Source of the DNA: Streptomyces roseifaciens
Lineage (GTDB): Bacteria; Actinomycetota; Actinomycetes; Streptomycetales; Streptomycetaceae
Length of the DNA stretch: 64,000 bases
Assembly (NCBI RefSeq): GCF_001445655.1
Contig: NZ_LNBE01000004.1
Coordinates: 2,615,218 to 2,679,217 of the forward strand
Direction of reading: 5' to 3'
The translations under genes were made by a program, and so were the position numbers. Of this stretch, positions 9,076 to 18,210 are shown one piece after another (the first letter of the stretch is position 1; every line of letters starts with the position of its first letter). The notes beneath the pieces were generated by a model. It was not told the origin of the DNA and did no database searches. It was given only the letters and a program-made list of their open reading frames with translations.

Positions 9076-12000
9076 GTGACCCCGCGCCTGACCGACCCCG
9101 AGCAGCTCAAGGAGCTCCTCGGCATCCCGTTCACCCCGGAGCAGACGGCCTGCATCACCGCGCCGCCCGCCCCGCAGGTCATCGTGGCCGGCGCCGGGTC
9201 CGGCAAGACCACGGTGATGGCCGCGCGCGTGGTCTGGCTCGTCGGCACCGGGCAGGTCGCCCCCGAGCAGGTCCTCGGCCTCACCTTCACCAACAAGGCC
9301 GCCGGCGAGCTGTCCGAGCGCGTCCGCAAGGCCCTCGTCGCGGCCGGCGTCACCGACCCCGACCCCGAGCCCGCCGCCGACCCCGACCAGGCCCCCGGCG
9401 AGCCGCAGATCTCCACGTACCACGCCTTCGCCGGCCGCCTCCTGAAGGAGCACGGCCTGCGCATCGGCCTGGAGCCCGGCGCCCGCCTCCTCGCCGACGC
9501 CACCCGCTTCCAGCTCGCCGCCCGCGTCCTGCGCGGCTCCCCGGGCCCCTTCCCGGCCCTCACCCGCTCCTTCGGCGACCTCGTCGCCGACCTCCTGGCC
9601 CTCGACGGCGAGCTCGCCGAGCACCTCGTGCCGGCCGAGCGCCTCCGCGCCCACGACCGCGAGCTGCTGGCCGCCCTGGAGGGCTCCCGGCTCACCAACG
9701 CCGACCTGCGCAAGGTCCCCGAGACCGCCCGCGCCCGCCTCGAACTGCTGGAGCTCGTCGGCGGCTACCGCGCGGAGAAGCGCAAGCGCGACCTGCTCGA
9801 CTTCGGCGACCAGATCGCCCTCTCCGCCGAGCTCGCCCGCAGCCGCCCCGAAGTGGGCCGGATCCTGCGCGAGCAGTTCGCGGTCGTCCTCCTCGACGAG
9901 TACCAGGACACCTCCGTCGCCCAGCGCCTCCTGCTCTCCGGCCTCTTCGGCGGCGGCACCGGCCACGCCGTCACCGCCGTCGGCGACCCCTGCCAGGCCA
10001 TCTACGGCTGGCGCGGCGCCTCCGTCGCCAACCTGGACGACTTCCCGCAGCACTTCCCCTTCGCCGACGGCAGCCCCGCCCGGCGCTTCGCGCTCAGCGA
10101 GAACCGGCGCAGCGGCGGCCGCCTCCTCGACCTCGCCAACGGCCTCGCCACCGAGCTGCGCGAGCGCCACGAGGGAGTCGAGGCCCTGCGCCCCGCCCCG
10201 GGCGCCGAGCGGGACGGCGTGGTGCGCTGCGCCCTGCTGCCCACCCACGCCGAGGAGCTGGAGTGGCTCGCCGACTCCCTCGCCCACCTCGTGCGCACCG
10301 GCACCCGCCCCGGCGACATCGCCGTCCTGTGCCGCACCGCAGCCGACTTCGCGCAGATCCAGGGCGCGCTCGTGCGGCGCGACCTGCCCGTCGAGGTCGT
10401 CGGCCTGTCCGGGCTGCTGCACCTGCCCGAGATCGCCGACCTCGTCGCCGTCTGCGAGGTCCTCCAGGACCCCGCCGCCAACGCCTCCCTGGTCCGGCTG
10501 CTGATCGGCCCGCGCTGGCGCATCGGCCCCCGCGACCTCGCGCTCCTCGGCCGCCGCGCCCGCACGCTCGTGCCCTACGGCAGCGCGGGCGGCGACCCCG
10601 AGCGCCGCCTCGCCGAGGCCGTCGAGGGCACCGACCCCGCCGAGACGGTCTCCCTCGCCGACGCGCTCGACACCTTCCTCGCCGCCGACGCCCCGGGCAC
10701 CCCTCAGGACGGACTGCCGTTCTCGGCCGAGGCCCGGGTCCGCTTCGCCCGCCTCGCCGCCGAACTGCGCGACCTGCGCCGCTCCCTGGCCGACCCCCTC
10801 ATGGACGTCCTCCACCGCGTCCTGGCCGTCACCGGCCTGGAGGTCGAGCTGTCCGCCTCGCCGCACGCCCTGGCCGCCCGCCGCCGCGAGACCCTCTCGC
10901 ACTTCATGGACATCGCCGCGGGCTTCGCCGCCGTCGACGGCGAGACCACCCTGCTCGCCTTCCTCGGCTTCCTGCGCACCGCCGCGCAGTACGAGAAGGG
11001 CCTCGACAGCTCCCTCCCCGGAGGGGAGGACACCGTCAAGGTCCTCACCGCGCACAAGTCCAAGGGCCTGGAGTGGGACGTCGTCGCCGTCCCCGGCCTC
11101 GTCGAGCGCACCTTCCCCAGCGAGCAGTCCCGCGACTCCTGGACCGCCCAGGCCAAGGTCCTCCCGCACGCCCTGCGCGGCGACGCCGACACCCTGCCCG
11201 ACGTCGCCGCGTGGGACGCCAAGGGCATGAGCGCCTTCAAGGCCGCCATGAAGGAACACCAGCGCATCGAGGAACTCCGCCTCGGCTACGTCACCTTCAC
11301 CCGCCCCCGCTCCCTGCTCCTCGGCTCCGGCCACTGGTGGGGCCCCAGCCAGAAGAAGCCCCGCGGGCCGTCCGCGTTCCTCGAAGCCCTCCGCGCGCAC
11401 TGCGAGGCCGGCCACGGCGAGATCGAGGCCTGGGCCGCCCCTCCGGAGGAGGACGCCGAGAACCCCGCGCTGCAGGAGGACGAGACCGACCGCTCCTGGC
11501 CGCTGCCCCTGGACCCGGAATCCCTCGCCCGCCGCCGCGCCGCGGCGGACGCGGTGCTCGCGCACCTGGAGCGGCTGGAGAGCGGGGTCGCCGCGGGCGC
11601 CGGTGCGCCGACGTCCCACGACGGCTTCCGCACGCCCGCCGGGGACGCCGGCCCCGCCGACGATCCGGAGTGGCCGACCCCGCCGCCGGACGACGAGGAC
11701 TTCGACACGTACGCACCGGAGCCGGCCCCGCACGAGGACGAGCACCTTGCCGACCCTGACGCGTGGGACGCCTTGCCGACGGCCCGGCCGGACGACCCGG
11801 TGCCTGGTGCAGACCCCGAGCGCCTCGCCGGCCCCGGCACCCGGGACGCCCTCCCGGCTGCCCGCCAGGAGGCCACCACAACTCCCGGTGCACCCGGGGA
11901 CGCGCCGATGTCGCCCGCCCGCGGCGGCCCGGTGCTGCCCGGACCCCGCCGCGCACCCGGCACCCCTGAGCCCGCGCGGGACGATCACGCTCCCGCCCGG

Positions 12001-12771
12001 TCCGGCCCCGCCGGCGGGCTGCCCCACCCGGCGCCGGAGCCCGACGGGCTCCCGGCGTCAGTGCTCGTGCCCGAAGAGGCCCGCCTGGCCGCCTCCTGGG
12101 ACCGGGATCTCGACGCCCTGGCGGGCGAGCTCCGCCGGGCACGCGCGCGTGAGCGCGACGTGCCCCTGCCCGCTTCGCTCAGCGCGTGGCAGCTGGTCCG
12201 GCTCGCCGCGGACCCCGACGGGTTCGCGCGCGAGCTCGCCCGGCCCATGCCACGCCCGCCGCAGCCCGCGGCCCGCCGCGGCACCCGCTTCCACGCCTGG
12301 ATCGAATCCCGCTTCGAGCCGCTGCCGCTGCCCCTGCTCGGCCCCGACGAGCTGCCCGGCGGCGCGGAGGACGGCTTCGGCCCGGAGATCGCCGACGAGC
12401 AGGACCTCGCCGAGCTCAAGGAGGCCTTCGAGCGCACCCCGTACGCCCGCCGCGTGCCCCACCGGATCGAGGTGCCCGTCCAGCTCACCCTCGCGGGCCG
12501 GGTCGTCCGCGGCCGCATCGACGCGGTCTACCGCGACCGCGGCCCCGACGGCGACACGTACGAGATCGTCGACTGGAAGACCAGCCGCGCCCACGACGCC
12601 GACCCCCTGCAGCTCGCGATCTACCGCGTCGCCTGGGCCGAGCAGCACGGGATCCCGCTGTCCTCGGTCACGGCCGCCTTCGTCTACGTGCGCGACGGCG
12701 GGACGGTCCGCCCGGACGGCCTCCCCGACCGCGCCGGGCTGGAGCGGCTCCTCCTGGGGGAGCACCCGTGA
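9076..12771 (+). CDS. adnB: AdnB-like UvrD-type helicase with PD-(D/E)XK nuclease
   Basis: Partner of the preceding gene, 1,231 residues from GTG 9076, 85 bp downstream. Upstream in-frame codons encode nothing conserved. Motifs: FTPEQ, Walker A GAGSGKTT (39-46), LLDEYQDTS (about 271), GDPCQAIYGWRGAS (about 305), TAHKSKGLEWDVV (about 659) and a diverged motif VI, YVTFTRPRSLLL (about 737). The nuclease reads GTRFHAWIESRF, GRIDAVYRD (about 1146) and IVDWKTSR (about 1163), followed by QLAIYR. No cysteine cluster is present, unlike AdnA. About 150 residues between helicase and nuclease (about 830-990) are a Pro/Asp/Ala-rich, presumably disordered linker. Confidence 0.88.
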   Translation: MTPRLTDPEQLKELLGIPFTPEQTACITAPPAPQVIVAGAGSGKTTVMAARVVWLVGTGQVAPEQVLGLTFTNKAAGELSERVRKALVAAGVTDPDPEPAADPDQAPGEPQISTYHAFAGRLLKEHGLRIGLEPGARLLADATRFQLAARVLRGSPGPFPALTRSFGDLVADLLALDGELAEHLVPAERLRAHDRELLAALEGSRLTNADLRKVPETARARLELLELVGGYRAEKRKRDLLDFGDQIALSAELARSRPEVGRILREQFAVVLLDEYQDTSVAQRLLLSGLFGGGTGHAVTAVGDPCQAIYGWRGASVANLDDFPQHFPFADGSPARRFALSENRRSGGRLLDLANGLATELRERHEGVEALRPAPGAERDGVVRCALLPTHAEELEWLADSLAHLVRTGTRPGDIAVLCRTAADFAQIQGALVRRDLPVEVVGLSGLLHLPEIADLVAVCEVLQDPAANASLVRLLIGPRWRIGPRDLALLGRRARTLVPYGSAGGDPERRLAEAVEGTDPAETVSLADALDTFLAADAPGTPQDGLPFSAEARVRFARLAAELRDLRRSLADPLMDVLHRVLAVTGLEVELSASPHALAARRRETLSHFMDIAAGFAAVDGETTLLAFLGFLRTAAQYEKGLDSSLPGGEDTVKVLTAHKSKGLEWDVVAVPGLVERTFPSEQSRDSWTAQAKVLPHALRGDADTLPDVAAWDAKGMSAFKAAMKEHQRIEELRLGYVTFTRPRSLLLGSGHWWGPSQKKPRGPSAFLEALRAHCEAGHGEIEAWAAPPEEDAENPALQEDETDRSWPLPLDPESLARRRAAADAVLAHLERLESGVAAGAGAPTSHDGFRTPAGDAGPADDPEWPTPPPDDEDFDTYAPEPAPHEDEHLADPDAWDALPTARPDDPVPGADPERLAGPGTRDALPAARQEATTTPGAPGDAPMSPARGGPVLPGPRRAPGTPEPARDDHAPARSGPAGGLPHPAPEPDGLPASVLVPEEARLAASWDRDLDALAGELRRARARERDVPLPASLSAWQLVRLAADPDGFARELARPMPRPPQPAARRGTRFHAWIESRFEPLPLPLLGPDELPGGAEDGFGPEIADEQDLAELKEAFERTPYARRVPHRIEVPVQLTLAGRVVRGRIDAVYRDRGPDGDTYEIVDWKTSRAHDADPLQLAIYRVAWAEQHGIPLSSVTAAFVYVRDGGTVRPDGLPDRAGLERLLLGEHP

Positions 12772-12853
12772 CCAGGCGCGATGACGGAAGGTGTGTCCGG
12801 CGGTACGCCGGGCCGGTCATGGTCACGCCGTGTGTCCGGATAGGCTCGACGGC

Positions 12854-14281
12854 ATGAGCGAGACTCCGGACAGCGCCGTCCGCGCGTTTATCGAAGGCCA
12901 CCGCGCCGCGTTCCTCGACGATCTCGTCGAGTGGCTCCGCATCCCCTCCGTGTCGGCCGACCCCGGCCGTTCCGGGGACGTGCGCCGCAGCGCGGACTGG
13001 CTGGCCGCGAAGCTCACGGAGACCGGCTTCCCGACCGCGGAGGTCTGGGAGACCGACGGCGCACCGGCGGTGTTCGCCGAGTGGCCCTCGGGCGACGAGG
13101 GGGCGCCGACCGTCCTGGTCTACGGCCACCACGACGTCCAGCCCGCGGCCCGTGAGGACGGCTGGCACACCGAGCCCTTCGAGCCCGTCTTCAAGGACGG
13201 CCGGCTGTACGCCCGCGGCGCCGCCGACGACAAGGGCCAGGTCTTCTTCCACACGCTCGGCGTCCGCGCCCACCTGGCCGCCACCGGCCGCACGGCGCCC
13301 GCGGTCAACCTCAAGCTGCTCATCGAGGGCGAGGAGGAGTCCGGCTCGGAGCACTTCGCCGACCTCGTCCGGGCCCGCGCCGGCCGCCTCGCGTGCGACG
13401 CGGTCATCGTCTCGGACACCGGCATGTGGTCCGAGGACACCCCGACCGTCTGCACCGGCATGCGCGGCCTCGCCGACTGCCAGATCGACCTCTACGGCCC
13501 GGACCAGGACATCCACTCCGGCTCCTTCGGCGGCGCGGTGCCCAACCCCGCCATGGAGGCCGCCCGGCTCGCCGCCGCCCTGCACGACGAGAACCTCCGC
13601 GTGGCGATCCCCGGCTTCTACGACGGTGTCGTCGAGCTCACCGACCGCGAGCGCGAGCTCTTCGCCGAGCTGCCCTTCGACGAGAAGCAGTGGCTGCGCA
13701 CCGCCCACTCGCACGCCCCCCTGGGCGAGGCGGGTTACAGCACCCTGGAGCGCATCTGGGCCCGCCCCACCGCCGAGGTCAACGGCATGGGCGGCGGCTA
13801 CCAGGGCCCCGGCGGGAAGACCATCGTCCCGTCCACCGCCCAGCTGAAGCTGTCCTTCCGGCTCGTGGCGGGCCAGGACACCGACCAGGTCCAGCAGGCC
13901 GTGCGCCGGTGGGTGGCCGGCACCCTGCCGGACGGCATCCGCCACGAGATCACCTTCTGGGGCGCGACCCGCCCCTGCCTGACCCCGCTGGACCACCCGT
14001 ACCTCCGGTCGGTGGTGCGGGCCATGGAGCGCGCCTTCGGCAAGAAGGTCCGCTTCACCCGCGAGGGCGGCTCCGGCCCCGCCGCGGACCTGCAGGACGT
14101 GCTCGGCGTCCCGGTGCTCTTCCTCGGCATCTCGGTGCCCTCGGACGGCTGGCACGCGCCGAACGAGAAGGTCGAGCTGGACCTCCTGATGAAGGGCGTC
14201 GAGACCTCCGCCCACCTGTGGTCCGACCTCGCGGCCGCGGGCGCGTCCGGGACGGGGCCCGGGGGAGGGCTCGCCGGCTAG
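12854..14281 (+). CDS. M20-family zinc dipeptidase
   Basis: A 475-residue cytosolic metallopeptidase of the M20 (CNDP/DapE/PepV) clan. The two-metal site can be read off: YGHHDVQP (His), ARGAADDKGQ (bridging Asp), IEGEEESGSE (catalytic Glu and metal Glu), VSDTG (Asp) and the late His in GWHAPNEK. A dimerisation/lid insertion with GPDQDIHSGSFGG lies between. Start is ATG 12854; the extra 21 codons upstream look like leader. In mycobacteria an ion-channel gene occupies this place between adnB and nudC, so the dipeptidase is a lineage difference. Confidence 0.92.
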   Translation: MSETPDSAVRAFIEGHRAAFLDDLVEWLRIPSVSADPGRSGDVRRSADWLAAKLTETGFPTAEVWETDGAPAVFAEWPSGDEGAPTVLVYGHHDVQPAAREDGWHTEPFEPVFKDGRLYARGAADDKGQVFFHTLGVRAHLAATGRTAPAVNLKLLIEGEEESGSEHFADLVRARAGRLACDAVIVSDTGMWSEDTPTVCTGMRGLADCQIDLYGPDQDIHSGSFGGAVPNPAMEAARLAAALHDENLRVAIPGFYDGVVELTDRERELFAELPFDEKQWLRTAHSHAPLGEAGYSTLERIWARPTAEVNGMGGGYQGPGGKTIVPSTAQLKLSFRLVAGQDTDQVQQAVRRWVAGTLPDGIRHEITFWGATRPCLTPLDHPYLRSVVRAMERAFGKKVRFTREGGSGPAADLQDVLGVPVLFLGISVPSDGWHAPNEKVELDLLMKGVETSAHLWSDLAAAGASGTGPGGGLAG

Positions 14282-14334
14282 TCCGCGCACCACAGACCAT
14301 TCGCAGGGATTCGTAGGGGGAGTTGGAAGCAGCA

Positions 14335-15276
14335 GTGACCACCTGGACCGATCTCTCGGCCGCCCGGCCGATCACCCTCACCGCCGAGAGCGGCATCGAC
14401 CGTGCCGCCCACCACCGCCTGGACGAGGCGTGGCTCGCCGCGGCCTGGAGCCACCCCTCCACGAGAGTCTTCGTGGTCTCCGGCGGCCAGGTGCTGATCG
14501 ACGACACCCCCGACGGCCGCACCGAGCTCGTGATGACGCCCGCCTTCGAGGCGCCCGTCACCGAGACGCACCGCTACTTCCTCGGCGAGGACGCGGACGG
14601 CATCGCCTACTTCGCGCTGCAGAAGGACGCCCTGCCGGGCCGGATGGACCAGTCCGCGCGCCCCGCCGGGCTGCGCGAGGCCGGCCTGCTGCTCTCGCCG
14701 CGCGACGCCGGCCTGATGGTGCACGCGGTGGCCCTGGAGAACTGGCAGCGGCTGCACCGCTTCTGCTCGCGCTGCGGCGAGCGCACGGTCGTCGCGGCCG
14801 CGGGCCACATCCGCCGCTGCCCGGCCTGCGGCGCCGAGCACTACCCGCGCACCGACCCGGCCGTGATCATGCTGGTCACCGACGGGGACGACCGCGCGCT
14901 GCTCGGCCGCCAGATGCACTGGCCCGAGGGCCGCTTCTCCACGCTCGCGGGCTTCGTCGAGCCGGGGGAGTCGCTGGAGCAGGCGGTGCGGCGCGAGGTC
15001 GCCGAGGAGGCGGGCGTCGTCGTCGGGGACGTGGAGTACGTCGCGAGCCAGCCCTGGCCGTTCCCGTCGAGCCTGATGCTGGGCTTCATGGCGCGGGCCA
15101 CGTCCTGCGACATCCAGGTGGACGGCGAGGAGATCCACGAGGCGCGCTGGTTCTCGCGCAAGGAGCTGCGGGCCGCCTTCGACTCGGGGGAGGTCCTGCC
15201 CCCGACCGGCATCTCCATCGCGGCCCGGCTGCTGGAGCTCTGGTACGGCGAGCCGCTGCCGCAGAGCCAGCCCTGA
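14335..15276 (+). CDS. nudC: NAD(+) diphosphatase NudC (Nudix)
   Basis: Hydrolyses NAD(H) to NMN and AMP and, in characterised homologues, decaps NAD-capped RNA. The 313-residue protein has the NudC architecture: an N-terminal domain, a four-cysteine zinc ribbon (FCSRCGER ... CPACGAEHYPR, about 142-172), the Nudix box beginning GFVEPGES and ending REVAEEAGV, and the diagnostic SQPWPFPSSLMLGF. GTG 14335 is preferred because the AGGGGGAG ribosome site ends 12 bases before it; the TTG at 14323 would abut that site. Short imperfect direct repeats (CCTGAGGAAG-like) follow the stop. Confidence 0.93.
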   Translation: MTTWTDLSAARPITLTAESGIDRAAHHRLDEAWLAAAWSHPSTRVFVVSGGQVLIDDTPDGRTELVMTPAFEAPVTETHRYFLGEDADGIAYFALQKDALPGRMDQSARPAGLREAGLLLSPRDAGLMVHAVALENWQRLHRFCSRCGERTVVAAAGHIRRCPACGAEHYPRTDPAVIMLVTDGDDRALLGRQMHWPEGRFSTLAGFVEPGESLEQAVRREVAEEAGVVVGDVEYVASQPWPFPSSLMLGFMARATSCDIQVDGEEIHEARWFSRKELRAAFDSGEVLPPTGISIAARLLELWYGEPLPQSQP

Positions 15277-15310
15277 GGAAGCCCTGAGGAAGCCGCCCTG
15301 GGGAAACCCT

Positions 15311-15375
15311 GAGGAACGCGTCACACCCGCGTTCCTCACGGAGACGGCGAAGGCCCCGGTCCGCGGACCGGGGCC
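15311..15375. terminator. Double hairpin terminator between convergent nudC and mycoredoxin genes
   Basis: Two hairpins in tandem. The first is GAGGAACGCG / CGCGTTCCTC (15311-15320 with 15328-15337, 7-nt loop). The second is a fully palindromic 24-bp block at 15352-15375 (GGCCCCGGTC arm) followed by GTTCT. They serve both convergent genes. Confidence 0.8.
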
Positions 15376-15395
15376 GTTCTGTCTCCGCGCCCGCG

Positions 15396-15653
15396 TCAGG
15401 ACGCCAGGGCCTGCTTGACCTGGGCCAGGGACGGGTTGGTCATGGTGACCGGCGCGGCGCCGCTGAGCGGGTTCACCAGGACCGTCGGGACCGTCTGGTT
15501 GCCGTCGTTCGCCTTTTCCACGAAGGCCGCCGACTCGGCGTCGTGCTCGATGTTGATCTCGTTGTAGGCGATTCCCTCGCGGTCCAGCTGGCTCTTCAGC
15601 CGGCGGCAGTAGCCGCACCAGGTGGTGCTGTACATCGTCACGGTGCCCGACAT
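15396..15653 (-). CDS. mrx: Mycoredoxin
   Basis: An 85-residue glutaredoxin-fold protein that reduces mycothiol mixed disulfides. The active site is TTWCGYC (Cys13, Cys16), with the cis-proline stretch TVPTVLVN after it and a glutaredoxin-like C-terminal helix. ATG 15653 starts the homologous region. It is transcribed against its neighbours and carries its own perfect sigma-R promoter 90-120 bp upstream, so it should be induced by thiol oxidation through the sigR/rsrA pair at 54-55.5 kb. The neighbourhood nudC-mrx-uvrD2 is conserved with mycobacteria. Confidence 0.93.
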   Translation of the reverse strand: MSGTVTMYSTTWCGYCRRLKSQLDREGIAYNEINIEHDAESAAFVEKANDGNQTVPTVLVNPLSGAAPVTMTNPSLAQVKQALAS

Positions 15654-15742
15654 TCGACTTCGTGCCCCTTCTCTCGTGGTGGTGTTCCGGTCCGTTCCCG
15701 GTCGTGCCGTGGGTACCGATCCGGGTGTTGTTCCGGTGGTAG

Positions 15743-15769
15743 AACGTGCACCTGTCCACAGCCATTCCC
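15743..15769 (-). promoter_or_regulatory. Sigma-R promoter of the mycoredoxin gene
   Basis: On the minus strand, GGGAAT (15769-15764) is followed by exactly 18 bases and then GTT (15745-15743). This matches the sigma-R consensus GGAAT-N18-GTT without mismatch. It points towards the mycoredoxin start about 90 bp downstream. Confidence 0.85.
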
Positions 15770-15844
15770 GTATTCGTACGACTGCCGCGGCACCCCTGTG
15801 GACGGCATTCCCGGTCGCCCCTGCGGACCTGGCAGCATGGCGGG

Positions 15845-18049
15845 GTGACAGCAGCAACGCACTCCACCCTCTTCCCGCCGGTTCCGGACTCCCCGGACGC
15901 GGTGCTCGACGGGCTCGACCCCGAGCAGCGCGAGGTGGCGACGGCCCTCGACGGCCCGGTGTGCGTGCTGGCCGGCGCCGGCACGGGCAAGACCCGCGCG
16001 ATCACCCACCGCATCGCCTACGGCGTCCGGTCCGGAGTGCTCCAGCCCTCCAGCGTGCTCGCCGTCACGTTCACCAACCGCGCCGCCGGCGAGATGCGCG
16101 GCCGGCTCCGCCAGCTCGGCGCCGGCGGCGTCCAGGCGCGCACGTTCCACTCGGCCGCCCTGCGCCAGCTGCAGTACTTCTGGCCCAAGGCCGTGGGCGG
16201 GGAGCTGCCGCGCCTGGCCGAGCGGAAGGTCCAGATCGTCGCCGAGGCCGCCGCCCGCTGCCGCATCCGCCTCGACCGCACCGAGCTGCGCGACGTGACC
16301 GGCGAGATCGAATGGGCCAAGGTCACCCAGACCGTCCCCGAGGACTATCCGGCCGCCGCCGCCAAGGCGGGCCGCGACATGCCCCGCGACCCCGCCGAGA
16401 CCTCCCGGGTCTACGCCGCCTACGAGGAGCTCAAGCGCGACCGCGGCGTGATCGACTTCGAGGACGTCCTGCTGCTGACCGTCGGCGTCCTGCAGGACCG
16501 GCACGACATCGCCGAGACCGTCCGCCGCCAGTACCAGCACTTCGTCGTCGACGAGTACCAGGACGTCAGCCCCCTCCAGCAGCGCCTCCTGGAGCTGTGG
16601 CTGGGCGACCGGGACAACCTGTGCGTGGTCGGCGACGCCAGCCAGACCATCTACTCCTTCACCGGCGCCACCCCCGACCACCTGCTGAACTTCCGCACCC
16701 GCCACCCGCACGCCACCGTCGTCAAGCTCATCCGGGACTACCGCTCCACCCCCCAGGTCGTCCACCTGGCCAACGGCCTGCTCTCCCAGGCCCGCGGCCG
16801 GGCCGCCGAGCACCGCCTGGAGCTCGTCTCCCAGCGCGAGGCCGGCCCCGAGCCCGTCTACGGCGAGTACGCGGACGAGCCCGCGGAGGCCGAGGGCACC
16901 GCCCGCCGCGTCCGGGACCTCATCGACTCCGGGGTGCCCGCGAGCGAGATCGCGATCCTCTACCGCATCAACGCCCAGTCCGAGGTCTACGAGCAGGCCC
17001 TCGCCGATGCCGGTGTCCCCTACCAGCTGCGCGGGGCCGAGCGGTTCTTCGAGCGGCCCGAGGTGCGCGAGGCCGGGCTGCTGCTGCGCGGCGCCGCCCG
17101 CGCCGGCGGGGGCGACACCCAGCTCGCCGGCGCCGATGACATCCCGTCCCAGGTGCGGGCCGTCCTGGGCACCCGCGGCTGGACGCCCGAGCCGCCCACC
17201 GGCTCGGGGGCGGTGCGGGACCGCTGGGAGTCCCTCGCGGCCCTCGTGCGCCTCGCCGAGGACTTCGTCCGGGCCAGACCCGCCGCCACCCTCGCCGATC
17301 TCGTGGCCGAGCTCGACGAGCGGGCGAGCGCCCAGCACGCCCCCACCGTCGAGGGTGTGACTCTCGCCTCACTTCACGCCGCCAAGGGCCTTGAGTGGGA
17401 CGCCGTGTTCCTCGTCGGTCTCGCCGAGGGCATGATGCCGATCACATACGCCAAGACGGACGAGCAGATCGAGGAGGAGCGCCGCCTCCTCTACGTCGGC
17501 GTCACGCGGGCCCGCCGCCACCTCTCCCTGTCCTGGGCGCTCTCCCGCACGCCGGGCGGCCGCCCCTCCCGGCGCCCCACCCGCTTCCTGAACGGCCTGC
17601 GGCCGGGCTCCGCGGCCGTCCGCCCCGCCCCCGGCTCTCCCGGCGGCACGGCGGGCGTCGAGCGGGGTCCCGCCCGCCGCCGCCAGCGGGGCTCCGCCCG
17701 CTGCCGAGTCTGCGGCCGCACCCTGACCGACGCGGGCGAGATCAAGCTCATGCGCTGCGAGGACTGCCCCTCCGAGCTCGACGAGGCGCTCTACGAGCGG
17801 CTGCGCGACTGGCGCGCCGGGGAGGCCGGCCGGCTCGGCCAGCCCGCCTACTGCATCTTCACCGACAAGACGCTGCTCGCCATCGCGGAGGCCGTTCCGG
17901 GAACCGAAGCGGAGCTCGCGCGCATCTCAGGGGTGGGAAGACGGAAGCTCGACTCGTTCGGTGCCGACGTCCTCGCTCTGTGCGCAGGCACCTGCCTGAC
18001 GTCGGAGGATGCGTCCCACGACGCATCCGAAGAATCTCGCGAAAAATAG
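15845..18049 (+). CDS. uvrD2: ATP-dependent DNA helicase UvrD2
   Basis: A 734-residue superfamily 1A helicase with the special C-terminus of actinobacterial UvrD2. Motifs: LDPEQREV, Walker A GAGTGKTR (about 46), FVVDEYQDVS (about 235), GDASQTIYSFTGA, LASLHAAKGLEWD (about 508) and LLYVGVTRARRHL. It then has a tetracysteine zinc module (CRVC ... CEDC, about 618-640) and an HRDC domain (about 655-715). GTG 15845 is preferred over the upstream frame extension. It is divergent from mycoredoxin and followed by the wblC leader. Confidence 0.93.
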   Translation: MTAATHSTLFPPVPDSPDAVLDGLDPEQREVATALDGPVCVLAGAGTGKTRAITHRIAYGVRSGVLQPSSVLAVTFTNRAAGEMRGRLRQLGAGGVQARTFHSAALRQLQYFWPKAVGGELPRLAERKVQIVAEAAARCRIRLDRTELRDVTGEIEWAKVTQTVPEDYPAAAAKAGRDMPRDPAETSRVYAAYEELKRDRGVIDFEDVLLLTVGVLQDRHDIAETVRRQYQHFVVDEYQDVSPLQQRLLELWLGDRDNLCVVGDASQTIYSFTGATPDHLLNFRTRHPHATVVKLIRDYRSTPQVVHLANGLLSQARGRAAEHRLELVSQREAGPEPVYGEYADEPAEAEGTARRVRDLIDSGVPASEIAILYRINAQSEVYEQALADAGVPYQLRGAERFFERPEVREAGLLLRGAARAGGGDTQLAGADDIPSQVRAVLGTRGWTPEPPTGSGAVRDRWESLAALVRLAEDFVRARPAATLADLVAELDERASAQHAPTVEGVTLASLHAAKGLEWDAVFLVGLAEGMMPITYAKTDEQIEEERRLLYVGVTRARRHLSLSWALSRTPGGRPSRRPTRFLNGLRPGSAAVRPAPGSPGGTAGVERGPARRRQRGSARCRVCGRTLTDAGEIKLMRCEDCPSELDEALYERLRDWRAGEAGRLGQPAYCIFTDKTLLAIAEAVPGTEAELARISGVGRRKLDSFGADVLALCAGTCLTSEDASHDASEESREK

Positions 18050-18078
18050 TTTGCGCACGCGGACGGCATACCCATAGC
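18050..18078 (+). promoter_or_regulatory. Probable WblC-type promoter of the leader ORF/wblC
   Basis: Directly after the uvrD2 stop, an AT-rich GAAAAATAG precedes TTTGCG (18050-18055, possible -35), with CATAGC (18073-18078, possible -10) 17 bases further. WhiB7/WblC-controlled promoters are known for an AT-rich element beside the -35, so autoactivation is plausible. The hexamers are poor, so this is tentative. Confidence 0.4.
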
Positions 18079-18084
18079 CTTCCG

Positions 18085-18182
18085 AGCACGGAGACAACGG
18101 CTCTTCCGGGAGCCGGCGGATCCGTGCTGTACTGAACCGGCTGTACCGAACTTTAAAAGCCCGGACCTGTCCCGACAGGTCC
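18085..18182 (+). other. Structured 5' leader upstream of the wblC leader ORF
   Basis: Three nested or successive stems: AGCACGGA (18085-18092) with TCCGTGCT (18121-18128); inside it CGGCTC / GAGCCG (18098-18103 with 18110-18115); then a near-perfect 9-bp hairpin GGACCTGTC / GACAGGTCC (18163-18171 with 18174-18182). They could be the uvrD2 terminator or part of the wblC 5' UTR, depending on where transcription starts. Confidence 0.5.
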
Positions 18183-18210
18183 CCGAAGACGCCGAGAGGA
18201 GGCGAGACCA

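Noticed and set aside
5430-12027. Very long minus-strand ORFs antisense to adnA and adnB
   Set aside because: They mirror the third-position GC bias of the plus-strand genes and contain no motif, while the plus strand carries all helicase and nuclease motifs.
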